From contig JAOWCC010000019.1 in assembly GCA_030867875.1 (NCBI GenBank), positions 84,038,861 to 84,102,860 of the forward strand: a DNA stretch of 64,000 bases, read 5' to 3'. The translations under genes and the position numbers were made by a program. This DNA comes from Actinernus sp. WN-2022 (lineage: Eukaryota; Cnidaria; Anthozoa; Actiniaria; Actinernidae). The notes below the pieces were generated by a model. It was not told the DNA's origin, made no database searches, and worked only from the letters and a program-made list of their open reading frames with translations. Shown piece after piece: positions 11,930 to 24,436 of this stretch (its first letter is position 1; each line of letters begins with the position of its first letter).

Positions 11930-12400
11930 TTCAGGTAAGCTAGTTTTTTAATATCCGTATTTTTATCATTTACAGATACTAGGTTTCGTTCGGTTAGCTT
12001 TGCTTTCTTGAAGATAGGTTTTAGATAGGCTAGTTTTTTTACTATCTGTATTTTTTTATTATTTTCAGATAGTTTTCGGATAGGCTAGTTTTCTACTATC
12101 TTACATTGTACATGCAGATAATTTTCGGATACTGGTTTGTGTTCTTGCAGATAGGTTTCAGATAGACTAGTTTCTAACTATCCGTAATGTAGATAGATTT
12201 TAGATAGCCTATCTATTAACTATCTTTCTAACAGATAGTTATTAACTTATAGCCAAAAAGATAGTGCAAAGATAACAGTGGACTATCCGATAAACTGCTC
12301 AGATAGTAAAAAGATAGTAAATTTGTGCCATCAACTAGGAATTAGATAGCAATAACTAGCATGCAGATAGGAAATAGCTAGGAAATAGATATGTTCATTT
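11930..12400. repeat. Diverged array of GATAG-type words
   Basis: Roughly 45-60 bp units repeat the phrase CAGATAGGCTAGTTTTTTAC / ACTATCTGTA with heavy divergence, in both orientations, so that local hairpins can form. No coding potential. The array continues the short-word theme of the next two entries with a different word. Confidence 0.65.
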
Positions 12401-12649
12401 TCGTAAGGGTTATTATTAATCCAGGACTTTATAGCTAGCTTGATTAATAAAAAAAGTAAAGCTGCTTTTGAAATACAATGTAGGTAGTTTTGGCATGTGA
12501 AATTATGTGGTTTTTAATGGTCACATTTGAGGTATTTCAAGGTGTCGCGTAGTGGTTCAGACCTCACAGGTTTCAAATAATACATTTTCTGATGTACAAT
12601 TAACTAATGGTCTATATAAATAAAAATGGCATTGTAAACAAATTGATGG

Positions 12650-12905
12650 TATTTTATTGTAATTAGTATACACTGATACATGTATGTTTAAAATATGTTT
12701 TAGGTTTCGTTTTAGTCAAGCAATATGTTTTAAACACAGAAACATAAAATTGATTCATATATTGCGGAATATGTTTCAAATATGTCCAACCTTGTGCTCA
12801 CATAGGACAACATGTTTAAAATATGTTTCCACTCTCTGTGACTCTGAATATTGAAACAAGTCATGTTTTAAACAAATTTAAACATGTTTTAAATATATCA
12901 TGATT
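12650..12905. repeat. Array of AAACATGTTTTAAA-like words
   Basis: Multiple copies of ATATGTTT / AAACATGTTTAAAATATG spaced irregularly. Low-complexity tandem-like sequence with local palindromes. Confidence 0.55.
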
Positions 12906-12999
12906 TCGTAAGGGGGAATATTGGACTGATTCCACTGACAAAGAGTCAGAGATTGGAAGGTGAATTAATGCTACTACTTGCATTATTTACACGTTTCAA

Positions 13000-13800
13000 G
13001 TATATACTATATAGGTACACTTCAAGATAATTTTCAGTTCAGTGGCACATTAATACATACAGGTCTATTTCAAGAACATTGCAAATATAATTCAATGACA
13101 AAAAGGTACAAGTCAAGTATATTACAAGAACTCTAGCCCTAGGATCAGTCAAGTACCATTCAAGCAGTAATAAAATAGTGTGCAAATACAGACCTAGCTA
13201 GCAGCCTGCATGAAAATTGAATTTACAGTTCAAGTAGTTTGCAGGTACACATTTCAAGTATATTTTGGGCACATTTCAAGTTCATTTTCAGATCTCTGTG
13301 ACAATTAATCAACATATATGCATGCAAACACATTTCATGTACACCGGCCTACTTCATATGTAATTGCCACAAAAGACTTAATGTTCAGCTAAAATGTATG
13401 TTGCAAATACATTTCATGTACACCTACTTGATATGTACTTGTCATATAACAGCTGCCGTCTGGTGCAAATACATTTCATGTACACCTACTTGATATTTAT
13501 TTGTCACACAAGACTTAATGTTCTGCTAAAATGTATGTTGCAAATACATTTCATGTACACCGACTTGATTTGTACTTGATATGCAAGAATACGAAACATA
13601 CAAGTCAAGTACACTTCAATACACTACCCAAGTTGTACTTGACATCAAGTACAACACAAGTATTGTGGCAAGACTACTTCAAGAAAGGCTTGAAGATCAC
13701 TCAAGTATATTCAAATACAGTGCAAATACATGCTTAACAATAACGAGTATACTTCAAGACAAATCAAGTAGCATTCAAGTCTAGAGCAAGTACCATGTAA
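13000..13800. repeat. TCAAGTA-word array with a ~137-bp higher-order unit
   Basis: Dozens of CAAGTA / ACTTGA words. Between 13379 and 13600 a longer unit containing CAAATACATTTCATGTACACC recurs three times. The same unit, in both orientations, is found at 26.11-26.35 kb, so the family is dispersed. The small ORFs here simply read through the repeats. Confidence 0.65.
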
Positions 13801-13867
13801 GGACATCTAGTATTATAAGGATAATAACTTAATAAACTAGATGGCAAACAAATCTTAATTCATATAT

Positions 13868-14027
13868 TTAAAGGCACTTGTACAAGATCAGTAGGGTTAT
13901 TGGCGAAACCTGTTTGTACATGCTATTTTCCACTTCCAATCGATGTTGATCTTTCTCAAATAGCGTTTTTAAAGATAGCTTGCCATCCAGCATCCATGGC
14001 ACCGTCTTTCCCCGCTCAATTAATTCG
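13868..14027. repeat. Dispersed repeat fragment, copy 1
   Basis: Begins ATTTAAAGGCACTTGTACAA and contains CCAATCGAT and GCTTGCCATCCAGC. A related segment starts at about 29690, so this is a repeat family end, interrupted here by the TTAA MITE that follows. Confidence 0.5.
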
Positions 14028-14031
14028 TTAA

Positions 14032-14423
14032 AGGGAACCTCAGCTGAAAAACAATGTTTGTTCTCAAGTGTTTGTTATGGATGCCTAAGCCGGTCCACTG
14101 TTATGTTTGTCTCCAGTAAATTGTACACTAGATGTCATTTATGCATCAATATTCCTGTCGATGAAACTCATTTGAATTTCCTGTGTGCCGCCATCTTGGA
14201 TCTCATGACGTCACAGTATTGCACAACAACAGAGCTATTGTTTTCTGACAATAGGGGGCAACACTGTGACATCATAAAATCAAAGATCGCGGCGCACAGG
14301 AAATTCAATTGAATTTTATCATAAATGACATCTACTGTACAATTTACTGGAGACAAACAGAGAAACGTAGACATGCATAACAATCACTTGAGAGCAAACA
14401 TTGTTTTTCAGCCGAGATTCCCT
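14032..14423. mobile_element. 392-bp near-palindromic MITE, TTAA target site
   Basis: TTAA at 14028-14031 and 14424-14427 brackets inverted ends AGGGAACCTCAGCTG / CAGCCGAGATTCCCT. The two halves match over about 165 bp each, so the element is almost one hairpin. The ORFs on both strands that share FLCAAI reflect this symmetry and are not genes. Confidence 0.82.
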
Positions 14424-14427
14424 TTAA

Positions 14428-15135
14428 CGAGGTACTATACAAGGACATGACTGTTTCCTGCAAAAAGCCCTTTAACAGCTGCTCCATTAATTATAATAAA
14501 TCAACTTCACATAACACTGTCTCTGAACTTACCTTGCTTAAACATATTACAATATTAATTAATTGACATGTTTTTTGTGTGTGTAGCACACAGGTTTGGT
14601 AATATTGCCAGTAGAATAAGACCTAAAGATAGATACAAATTAATACGAAATCTAAAATAATAATTACACAGCCTGTACTGGAGACAATACTTAACTTGTG
14701 ACAGCCAAAGAGACTATATCTGTGTGGAGAATACATCCAAAAGTAACAAAATACAACTCCTGAGTATTGAGGTGACTAAATATGTAACAAAATATCAATA
14801 AATTAAAGGTTTATGTGGCTCACCCTGACAGCTTGTATTCCTTACGAGTTATGAACTGACTACGAAAGATACAAAATATATGTGAACCAGAGCGAAATAA
14901 ACAAACTTATGAAAGGCAAATTAAGGCTGGAGCTACTAAAGGGCAAAATATGAACCTAGCGGCAGAGCTACTGGAGTGGTAATAATTAGAACAAATGGTG
15001 AAACAATAGCTAACTTGGAAAGCACATGGCCGACTGAGCACATGGCCGAACTGAGATGCAAAGCCCTACGAAATAGTGCCGAAAACACTTGAAAAGACAA
15101 AAGTAACTAGAGCTATGGTTGAAATAATATGATAA
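14428..15135. other. No gene seen
   Basis: AT-rich spacer without recognisable ORF or repeat boundary. Confidence 0.4.
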
Positions 15136-15512
15136 GGGAGCGGTCATTAATTACTGGGGGGGAGGGCCGGTAAATTTAGGGGGAGGGCTAAGATTTTTTG
15201 GGCTTCGATTTGGGGAGGGTCACAAATTTTGGGCCCCTGTTTTAACAATGAAACTTTTACAATATTTTTAGGCTACTTCAATCGCCCATTCAGCTCCACC
15301 TTGGAAATGTCCCTTTTTAACCAGCAATCAGCGCGTGCTGGATGCTGCTAATTGGCAACGTTCGAGACCTCAAACATTCTGCTTGATAACGAGGTTTTCA
15401 GGAGTAAAACAAAAGAAATGCTTTCCTCTTTAGTTAAAAAAAAGACGTATTTTTTTATGTTTTGGGGAGGGCCAATATTTTTGGATCCTCGTTTTAGATA
15501 TTTTACCGGCCC

Positions 15513-15543
<31 letters not shown>

Positions 15544-15563
15544 AGTAATTAATGACCGCTCCC
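15136..15563. mobile_element. 428-bp MITE, TAA target site (PIF/Harbinger-like)
   Basis: Inverted ends GGGAGCGGTCATTAATTACT / AGTAATTAATGACCGCTCCC lie between TAA at 15133-15135 and 15564-15566. A 3-bp TWA duplication is the Harbinger signature. Just inside each end is a G-rich or C-rich run (poly-C of over 25 at about 15513-15543). Confidence 0.8.
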
Positions 15564-15566
15564 TAA

Positions 15567-16109
15567 GAACAAAGCAATTGCAAAAGGATGGCAAATTTCT
15601 ACCGTGATAAAGAGTTTCCCTAGCATTTGTCTCCTTGCATCATTGCGGCTGGTCTTGGTACCAGGCCACCGTCTGCAAGAAATCACAGGGAGCCTGCGAC
15701 ATACTGCAGCCTCACATGTGTATTTTAGAAAACAATTATTTTTACCAGAGTTTACCAACCCATACTTTTCAACATTTTTAGAAATCAATATTCATGGGAC
15801 TGATAATATTATTTCTAACTTCACTGTCCAAGCACAGGTTCTATTGTAGCATACATGTTTGTAACTTTGCCTTTAGCTAATAGATCCAGATCTGGTGCCG
15901 TTTTATTTTCGAGTCAGAGTGGTTACTATTCAAATATTAGTGCTACATCTTGAAGGAGCCTGAAATTTATCACGAAACGTGATTTCCACTCGTTTTCTTT
16001 GGCCTGGAACAACTGAGGAATCGGGTTTAGTTACGGCTTTCCACGACAAATCCTGCTATTCTTTTGACAGTTTCAACTAGCTCGGTTTCCTAAGTCACAT
16101 CCAATTCGC
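15567..16109. other. No gene recognised
   Basis: Overlapping 79-81 codon ORFs on opposite strands at 15549-15849 show no recognisable motif. The phrase CTATTCTTTTGACAGTTTCAA near 16055 recurs at about 25970 and may mark a repeat boundary. Confidence 0.35.
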
Positions 16110-17232
16110 CACTTTGGAAAAGAGTAGAGGATTGGGGCGAGGGTGGTCTCGCAAAGGCGCTTGGGATCGTTACAGGGGACACGCATCGTACAGAATACAA
16201 ACAAACACGGCGAATATCGCAATTAACTCATCGAATACAAGCAGAGAAAGTGAAATAAGCTTGAAAGAAGACACTACCAGAAGTAAAGCTCAACAGTAGT
16301 GTCCAGAAATGTGGGTTCATAAAAGCCAACTTACTTAAAGCAGAGCAAAGAAGCGAAAACTACCGTGGAACGGGAGTTAGCAGAAGTAAAGCGAAGTTGT
16401 GTGGCCGAATGCTACGATCCGAACATGTTATGCTTTAGCCAATTCCTACGTTTCCCACCATCATGGATTTGTCACTTTAAAGTATTAAATACCTTGTAAC
16501 TTTAGCTATACCGGTCTTGTTCTGTTCATGGGATTGTAGGCCGTGAATAACTACTGACAAGAGAAATAGCCGCGAGTCTGAACCACTTGAAGTCCGGCAA
16601 TCCCTTTATTTAGGACGACACAAAAATACAATAGCATACAACACAATACAATTCAATACAACAATAGAACGCAACACAATACAATACAATAGAATACAAT
16701 TTGGTAGCAATTCGTGTCGTCCTACATGAAGGGATGGCCTGAAGTCCGCTAGGGTGACATGCGATTCATCACCACATACCAATTCCTTCCGGTTTTTCAC
16801 CCGACAATCGCAAGAACAGAACAAGCTTGTTTAAAGTTACAAAGTACAACTTTAAAATAATAAATCCATGATGATGGGAAACGTAGGAATCGGCTAAAGC
16901 ATAATGTGTTCGGATCGTAGCATGCGGCCACACGTCAGCTTCGCTTTACTGCTGCTAACTCCCGTTCCACGGTAGTTTTCGCTTCTTTGCTCTGCTTTAA
17001 GTAAGTTGGCTTTTATAAACCCACATTTCTGGACACTTCTGTTCAGCTTTACTTCTGGTACAGTGTCTTCTTTCAAGCTTATTTCACTTTCTCTGCTTGT
17101 ATTCGATGAGTTAATTGCGATATTCGCCGTGTTTGTTTGTATTCTGTACGATGCGTGTCCCCTGTAACGATCCCAAGCGCCTTTGCGAGACCACCCTCGC
17201 CCCAATCCCCTACTCTTTTCCAAAGTGGCCAT
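16110..17232. mobile_element. Fold-back element with 112-codon ORF in one arm
   Basis: Arms of about 360 bp (about 16110-16470 and 16868-17232) are inverted copies starting CCACTTTGGAAAAGAGTAG. The ~390-bp loop has a second inverted pair (TAGGACGACAC near 16612 and its complement near 16722) around a run of ACAATACAAT. The right arm, read on the minus strand, is open for 112 codons (16894-17232); the left arm has the same frame broken near 16280. The encoded sequence is basic and Ser-rich and I do not recognise it. No target duplication could be read. Confidence 0.6.
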
Positions 17233-17439
17233 TCATACGATCTTCTCGGTTTGTACAATACAACACAATGTTTATTTATTGGTACCTTGGAACAACACTT
17301 TGGGCATCAGTATACATCCAATAAATATAATAATGAAATTTTATAACGAAGGGAAAAAATATATATTTAACATTTCCTTTATATATACTAATAATAAGGA
17401 ACAAACGGCATTAAATAACAAGAACGATTTGAACTACTT

Positions 17440-20400
17440 GAATGAAGTAATATAAAGTTATAGTTTTGATCAATGTGATGACATTATTATGTTATACTGT
17501 GATAGCTTTGAAAGAGTCAACCAATTGGTTAATAAAAGTACCACTTATTTTATGAATATTCCGATCTTTCATTGAGATTATCAGTAGTGAAATAAGCTTG
17601 TATAGTCGAACAAAGCGAAAGACGGATTCGTATCGAAGAGAGTTTTTAAAAATTCCGATCTAATTAGAGTCAATTTATGGTGTTTACAGCGAAAAAGGTA
17701 ATACATTTCATCACCCAATTCATTGTCACTACAGATAGTACATTTTCTATCTTCTCGTGGGGTTTTGTTGTAACGCCCCCTTTCGATTGGGAATAGATGT
17801 GCCGAAATTCTTAGTTGGGTAATGGATCTTCGAATTCTGAAGTCAGTAATTAAATTTAAATATTCCTCGAAGCCATAATTGTGTTTGATAACTGAATATA
17901 ATTCCAATTTTGACTTCACTTTGCCATTGATTAAGTCGTTTCTTTCATTGTTCCACTTATCTACATATACGTTTTTTAATTTCTTCTCTAAAAGATGTAA
18001 AGATCCATTTGTAATTTCACTAGGGTTAATGTTTCCTAATTTTAATAAATGAGATAATGTAGTGAACCATGTGAATGTGTTATTATTGCTTAATTTACTA
18101 GATACTTGTAGAGCTTTATTAAAGTGCAACTAACCCCTTTTGCAATTTTTATACATATGAATCTTTGAAAGGTTTTGAGTACTTCTGCGAAGAAATGTTT
18201 GGCTTACAGAGAATATACTATGTTCTAGGCTTGTTTGAAATGGTGAAAATTTGACCTTTCCTGACCCATGACCGCGCAAGAAAAAGCCTGGGTCGATTCT
18301 TGATCTTACGTCACCTCATTAATGCATTATTCTCGATGGCGCCTTCCATCACAACAACATCGATACATAGAGAATATACATAGTCTGTGAGCTGTTAGTA
18401 AAGAAAACAGTTATTTTAGACAAAATGCTAAATATTTATTCAAATTATTGCAAAGTCGAATGAGTTGGATGACGTAAGATCAAGAATCGAGCCAGGCTTT
18501 TTCTTACGCGGTCATGGGTCAGGAAAGGTCAAATTTTCACCATTTCAAACAAGCCTAGAACATAGAGTATTCTCTGTAAGCCAAAAAATTATTCGCAGAA
18601 GTACTCAAAACCTTTCAAAGATTCATATATATAAAAATTGCAAAAGGTGTTAGTTGCACTTTAAGTAGAGGATTGTTTTTGTGTTTGAGTAAGTGAAAAA
18701 AGAATTTGACTATTGTGGTATGAATGGGAATGTGTAAGGGAAAACGTCCAAGTTCAGATCTTACAGCTGAATTAGTAGCCTTGAAGTTTACTCCAAAAAT
18801 CATCTTACACATTTTTGAGTGCAATTTTTCACATAGCAAGTTTGTATGAAATAAGTTATCTTTAAATTTTAAGAATGAAGTACGTTTTTGTGAATATGCT
18901 CCCCAGACTTCGCAATTATATAATAAGACGGGTCGAACCAGTGAGTCGAACAATTTTAAAAGGATTTTTGTAGAAGTTCCACATAGGGGATTGAGATCTT
19001 TCAAAATGCTGAAAACTACCCTTAAACCTTTCTTGTATAAATTTTCATTGTTTACGTTGAATGATCCTGAGGGTGTTAATATTGTTCCTAGATATGAATA
19101 TGATGTAGTCATAGGAACTTTATTTTTACCAAAAGTACAGTTGATAACTAATTTACGACCTGATTTGTTGAAAACCATAGGTTTAGTTTTCGTGATGTTT
19201 ATGTTGAGTTTCCATTTCTTTGAGTAATGATAAAGAGAATTAAGACAATTTTGCATTGTCTGATAACAATAATAAGTCATCTGCATATAAAAGGCAATTA
19301 AGTTTTAAATTTTCTCACTTAACTGGATCGCAATTTTGACTGAATATATTAATAGGTAATAAAAATATTGAAAAGATTTGGGCTTAAATTGCAACCTTGT
19401 TTTACCCCAACAAAAGAATCGAAGTAATCGGTTAGCCCTTCAGTTGTTTTGACACAAGATCTAATGTTTTGGTACATAATTATGTATGATTATGGCTAAA
19501 AACCTTTTACTTATACCGAGTTCAATTAACTTGTGAAAGAAGCCATTTCTCCATACAGAATCGTAAGCTTTTCTGAAATCAACAAAACACGTAAATATTT
19601 TTTTTACCTTCAATGAAAAATGAGTCTACAATAGTTTTGACAACGAATATATGGTCAGAAGTTCTATGAGCTTTACGAAAGCCAATTTGATTTGGTTTAA
19701 TGATGTTATTGCTTAATTTCTAAATAATCCGTTAAACGTGGGTTTAGTGCCAGCATAAAAAAATTACCTAAGTAACTATTTATGGTGATACCACGGTAGT
19801 TGTTAGGGTCTTCTTTGATTCCCGATTTAAAGATAGGACAAATATAACCATCGTTCCAACATTGAGGAAAGAGACTAGATTCAATTTTTTTGTTAAAAAG
19901 CCTTACAAAATGATCAGTATGAATATCTAAACAGCATTTTATCATTTCATTATTAATAATGTCCAACCCCGAAGCTTTATTATTTTTTAATTTCTTACTT
20001 ATTTTGATTAATTATTTGGCAGTAAATGGTTTATCTAGTGTATCATTAAATGGTGAGGCAAATTTATCCATATTCGTAACGAAAAACTCAATTCCCTTAT
20101 CGAATGAATTAGTGCTGGATTGATGTGCCTTATTCAGGTCTCTGAAGTATGTGAACCATTGTCGGCATTACTTGAGAATTTTGATGCGCAGATGATCGTA
20201 GTGACTTAACTAGTTTCCAATATTTCTGAGGGTTAGATGATTCGAGTGTTTGGATTTTAGTTAGTAAGTCGTTCTCGAAGCTATATATTCTTTTTATATT
20301 TTGTTAATTTTTTATACGACTTCTTAAGACTGTGGAGTTTGCCTCTTAATATTGGACATGTGGGGTACCGCAATACCAATTTACTAGTTTGATTTATTTC

Positions 20401-20900
20401 CTTTTTTAGATCCCAACATGATTTATCATACCACTTTTGTTGTTTGACCTTTTTCGTCCTATGATTATGTTTTTGTTTGTGTTTCCGGGTAGGAAACGAA
20501 ACTTTAGCCGCATTGATGATTATGTTAGTAAAATTACGTACAATATTGTCAATGCTTTGGTTACTAGTTAGGGAGTAATTTAGTGATTCGAATGTATCAA
20601 CAACTTGTCTTGATTTAAGAGTATTTGAGAATTTATCCTCAAAGGTTGTGTCCCATCTAAAAGAAGATGGAAGCGCATTTATTTGTATTTGTTTGTTGCG
20701 AGTCTTAACATATCGAGTTTAAGAGCGAATGAGATTGGTGAATGACACGAGTTGAAACTTGGTGGGTTGACTGTGAAAACTTCTATCTGAGGAAAAATAG
20801 TATCACTAACTATAACGTAACCAATAACACTGGTGCCATTGGGAGTATAACAAGTAAATCGTCCAGACAAATCGCCATTCGTTCTCCCGTTTAAGATTTC
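17440..20900 (-). pseudogene. Decayed LINE: RT and C-terminal part
   Basis: Reading on the minus strand, fragments in order are: end of an AP endonuclease (20679-20900), RT start with CPIFKSGIKEDPNNYRG (19706-19966), RT core GVKQGCNLSP and YADDLLLLS (about 19250-19430), RT thumb/post-RT (18615-19286) and a C-terminal cysteine motif CTIC...RCKHH (17581-18129). Stops and frameshifts separate the blocks. The endonuclease segment reads SCHSP where the catalytic SDH motif is expected, and IGYVIVSD where IDY is usual. The element is split from its N-terminal endonuclease (25306-25970) by the younger LINE and is interrupted by the MITE at 18123. I cannot name the clade with confidence. Confidence 0.8.
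18123..18660. mobile_element. 538-bp MITE inserted in the decayed LINE, TTAA target
   Basis: Long inverted repeats of about 190 bp (AGTGCAACTAACCCCTTTTG / CAAAAGGTGTTAGTTGCACT) between TTAA at 18119-18122 and 18661-18664. Outside, the LINE frame reads continuously if the element plus one TTAA is removed, which independently confirms the boundaries. Confidence 0.88.
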
Positions 20901-21267
20901 TAAGTTGAGTTCAAGTTCAAGTTCAAGTTTATTTCACACTATTTATAATGTTTACAATAAGGAGAGTAGATAAAAATGTATAAACAAAATAAGTACATGG
21001 AATAAATTAAAAGATTCAAGTGTACAGTGGTCAAAGTAGCTAAAATCTTTCGAGTTGGCCACTGCTTACATACAAATAATAATTGAATAACTGAGCGTAA
21101 TACATAGAATATATTAAATAAAGTATTGATTAGAGTAATAAATTGAGCTTGAGAGGAACTACAATATGAGAAAACGAAAGAAAAAATAAGGAGAAAAAAA
21201 GAAAGAGAGGATTAGGAGGAGAAATAGTTATTGTGAGAAGGTTTATAAACGAAGTAAAATGGTGCTC

Positions 21268-24200
21268 TTAAATTTGATGATTAAGCAGGTAAACTTTATA
21301 TTGTTTTTTGAAATTGTTTGTTTTTGTTAGGTGCTTTAGGCTAGTAGGTATAGTTTCCCAAATTTTCGTAGCAGTGTATTTAAAAGTAAATTTACCTAAG
21401 TTGGTTCTAATTTTAGGGGGGTAGAAATATTTCCTAGCTGCATACCTGGTATTGTAATTATGTACATTTGTTACGGGTATTAGGAAATCGTGAAACACGG
21501 AGGGGATATCAGATGGATTTTTGTATAGTTTATGTGTTAAGGTACAGATGTTCAACTTAACAATATTTTCAAATTTTAAAATGCTCAGAATTTGGTAATA
21601 AGGAGAAGCAGATTCTCTGTTGTTGGCAAAAAAGATACTTCGAATGCATTTATTTTGTTTAGTACATATTTTTGTTAAGTTGGTTGGGTATGTGTTTCCC
21701 CAGCTGATGGACCCATAGTTTAAATAGGGATATATAAGTGTATAATAAAGTTGTTTTAGCATTTGCAGACTGAGGTAATTCCGTAATTTGTAGAAAATTC
21801 CTACATTTTTGGCTATCTTGTTATTGATATGGGTGATTTGACTTTTCCAATTGAGGTATTCATCTAAGTATATTCCTAAATATTTAATGTTATTTTTCCT
21901 TTCAATATTTAGAATATTCATTTGTGGGAGGGTCTTTCTGGGTGAAGTAATTAACATATAATTGGTCTTTTTCATGTTGACAGACAGTTTGTTAATATTA
22001 CAGTAACTGAGAACATGTTTTAATTCAGTATTCATAACTGTTTCCAGTTCCTTTGGATTTTTGCAAGAGTAAAATATATTGGCATCATCAGCAAAAATTC
22101 GGAAAGATAATTTTGTTGATGAATTAGAGATATCATTTATGTATAGGAGAAATAGTAATGGCCCAAGCGTTGATCTCTGAGGAATACCACAAACAAAACT
22201 TAAAGGGTTGGATTCAGTATTTTCAATTTTTACATATTGGGTTCTATTCGAAAGATAGCTCCTGAACCAATCAAGTGGTTGTCCACGTATCCCATACTTA
22301 TATAGTTTCTTTAACAATATACTATGATTAACGGTGTCAAATGCTTTAGAAAAGTCTAAGAAAAGGCCACAAGTTATAAGGTTTTTGTCTACTGATGATT
22401 TGAGATTATCAGTTATTTCTAAAATAGCTTGCTCAGTGGAATAACCTTTCCTAAATCCAAATTGATATTGGAAGAGTATATTATGTTTTTCTAAAAATAG
22501 GTTTAATTGGTTATAGACAATCTTTTCTAGTGTTTTACTGAAGGGTGACAAAATTGCTATTGGTCTGTAGTTATTAGGGTCAGTTGCAATGCCATTTTTA
22601 TAAATTGGAGTTACTCTAGAGACTTTAAGTATATTTGGGACTATACCTGATGAGATTGATTGATTATAGATGAAAGTAAAGGGTATGGCTAATAATCTAC
22701 AAGCAATTTTTATTAGTTTGTTGGGGATATGTAATGATGCCTTTTTATCGTTTAATTCAGAGAATAGCTGGGATACATAGTCTTCAGTCACTGGAGACAG
22801 ATAAAAGCTATGAGTGGGGGTATTTTTTATGTACTTTGTAGGATCATGATTATCAGTATTTTCAATTAAACTAGCTAAGGTTGGACCTACATTAACAAAA
22901 TGGTGGTTAAATTGCTCTGCAATATCAGATTGTTTAGTGTAAGTCTTGTTATTGCGTATAATTCTGGATGGATAAGACTGTAGACCTTTTGATTTTCTTT
23001 TGATAAGTGTCCCGATAAGTTTCCATGTTTCCTTAAGGTTGTCTTTATAAAATTGGAAATGCTGATTATAATATTCATCTTTTGCTTTAGTTTTTATTCG
23101 ATTAAGTAGATTTGAGTATTGTTTGTAAGTTCTAACATTTGTTGAGTCATTTCCTAAAAAATATGAGTGGTACATCCTTTGTTTATGTTTGATTGATTTT
23201 AATAAGCCTTTTGTTAACCATGGTTTTGCTAATTGCTTCATCTTATTTAGAGAAGCTTGTTTCATGGGGGCATGTTTGTCTACAGCTTGCCTAATTTTAT
23301 TTATACACTCAGTAGTTATTTCATGGAGGTCTTGGGAATTATTGTAAATGTCCGTCCAGTTAATTGAATGTAAGTCTTCCAGGTATTGGTCTTTATTAAA
23401 CTTACTATAGTCCCTAAGGTATGTTTTAATCTTTTTTCTATATATTGTAGTATTGCAGATGCAGAATACCGGTAGATGGTCTGATAAGTCAATCAGGGCA
23501 ATGCCGGAAGTGATGTCATTAATTGGTGTATTAGTGTAAATATGGTCAATTAAAGTAGATGAGTGGTCAGTAAGCCTAGTTGGTTTAGTTATTAGAGGTA
23601 TAAGATTGTTAGAATATAGCATATCTAAGTATTCTTCAGTTTTAGAATGTTCATTATACTTTAGAAAATCAATATTTACATCACCCATTACATAGACCTG
23701 ATATTTCTGCTCATTTAATTGTTTAATTATGTTTTCTAGTTCTAATGTAAATTCTGATATATTATTAGCAGAAGGATGCCTATAAATACATCCAACAATA
23801 ATGTGTGGTTTTCCATTATCTGTTATAATTTCAGACCAGCACGATTCTACTAATGGTATTGTAAATGTTAAATCTGGTCTATATATAGCTTTAAGGTTAT
23901 CTGATATATAAAGACATGTACCTCGAACCAGCTGCAGTTTCTGAATCAGTGTGAAAAAAATTATAGTGGTGTATATCAGTATTTACTACAGTTTTGTTAT
24001 TTAATTTTGTTTCAGATATGGCTAAAACATCAGGTCTAGCATCTAAGGAGTATAAGAGATCGTTAAGCAGAGTTAATTTTTTTGGTAGGCTCCGTATATT
24101 GCAATGAAATAGAGTGAGACTTTTCTTTTGGTTTATAATTCTTAAATAATTGTTAAGTTTAGTAATGGAGTAATAATTAGAGTTTGGAGAGGTTAGCATA

Positions 24201-24388
24201 AAGTCGGAATCCTTATCATCAAATTTATCAGGATTTGGCATTATATTATAGAGATCAATATCCGTATTAGACAAATCGTAATACCAAGTTCCAGTTACAG
24301 CTTTAAATTCTGCATCAGATAAGTTTGAAAAGGGTAAGCACATAAAATCATTGTGATTATTTACACTCATCCTTGTTTTGTAGTGCAT
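21268..24388 (-). CDS. LINE ORF2: AP endonuclease and reverse transcriptase (one frameshift)
   Basis: Role: nicks target DNA and primes reverse transcription of the element RNA. Reading on the minus strand, the endonuclease N-terminus (HCNIRSL, catalytic Glu in SETKL) runs from 24388 to about 23918, where one frameshift occurs. The rest is open down to 21268: GDVNID and SDHLPVF of the endonuclease, then RT with NNYRPIAILSPFSK, DFSKAFDTVNH and the catalytic FADD box, ending in a post-RT region. Total about 1,040 codons, normal for the family. The RT motif GIPQRSTLGP has Arg where Gly is nearly universal (PQGS), so the copy is probably inactive even apart from the frameshift. ORF1 lies just upstream. 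Confidence 0.88.
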
Positions 24389-24436
24389 CGTACAATTTCA
24401 AATTCAGGTCAGTCATTGATTCTTTACTTATCTCAG

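Noticed and set aside
13980..14383. ORFs on both strands sharing FLCAAI
   Set aside because: They mirror each other because the underlying MITE is a near-palindrome.
15352..15552. Proline-run ORF
   Set aside because: Reads through the poly-C run of a Harbinger-like MITE.
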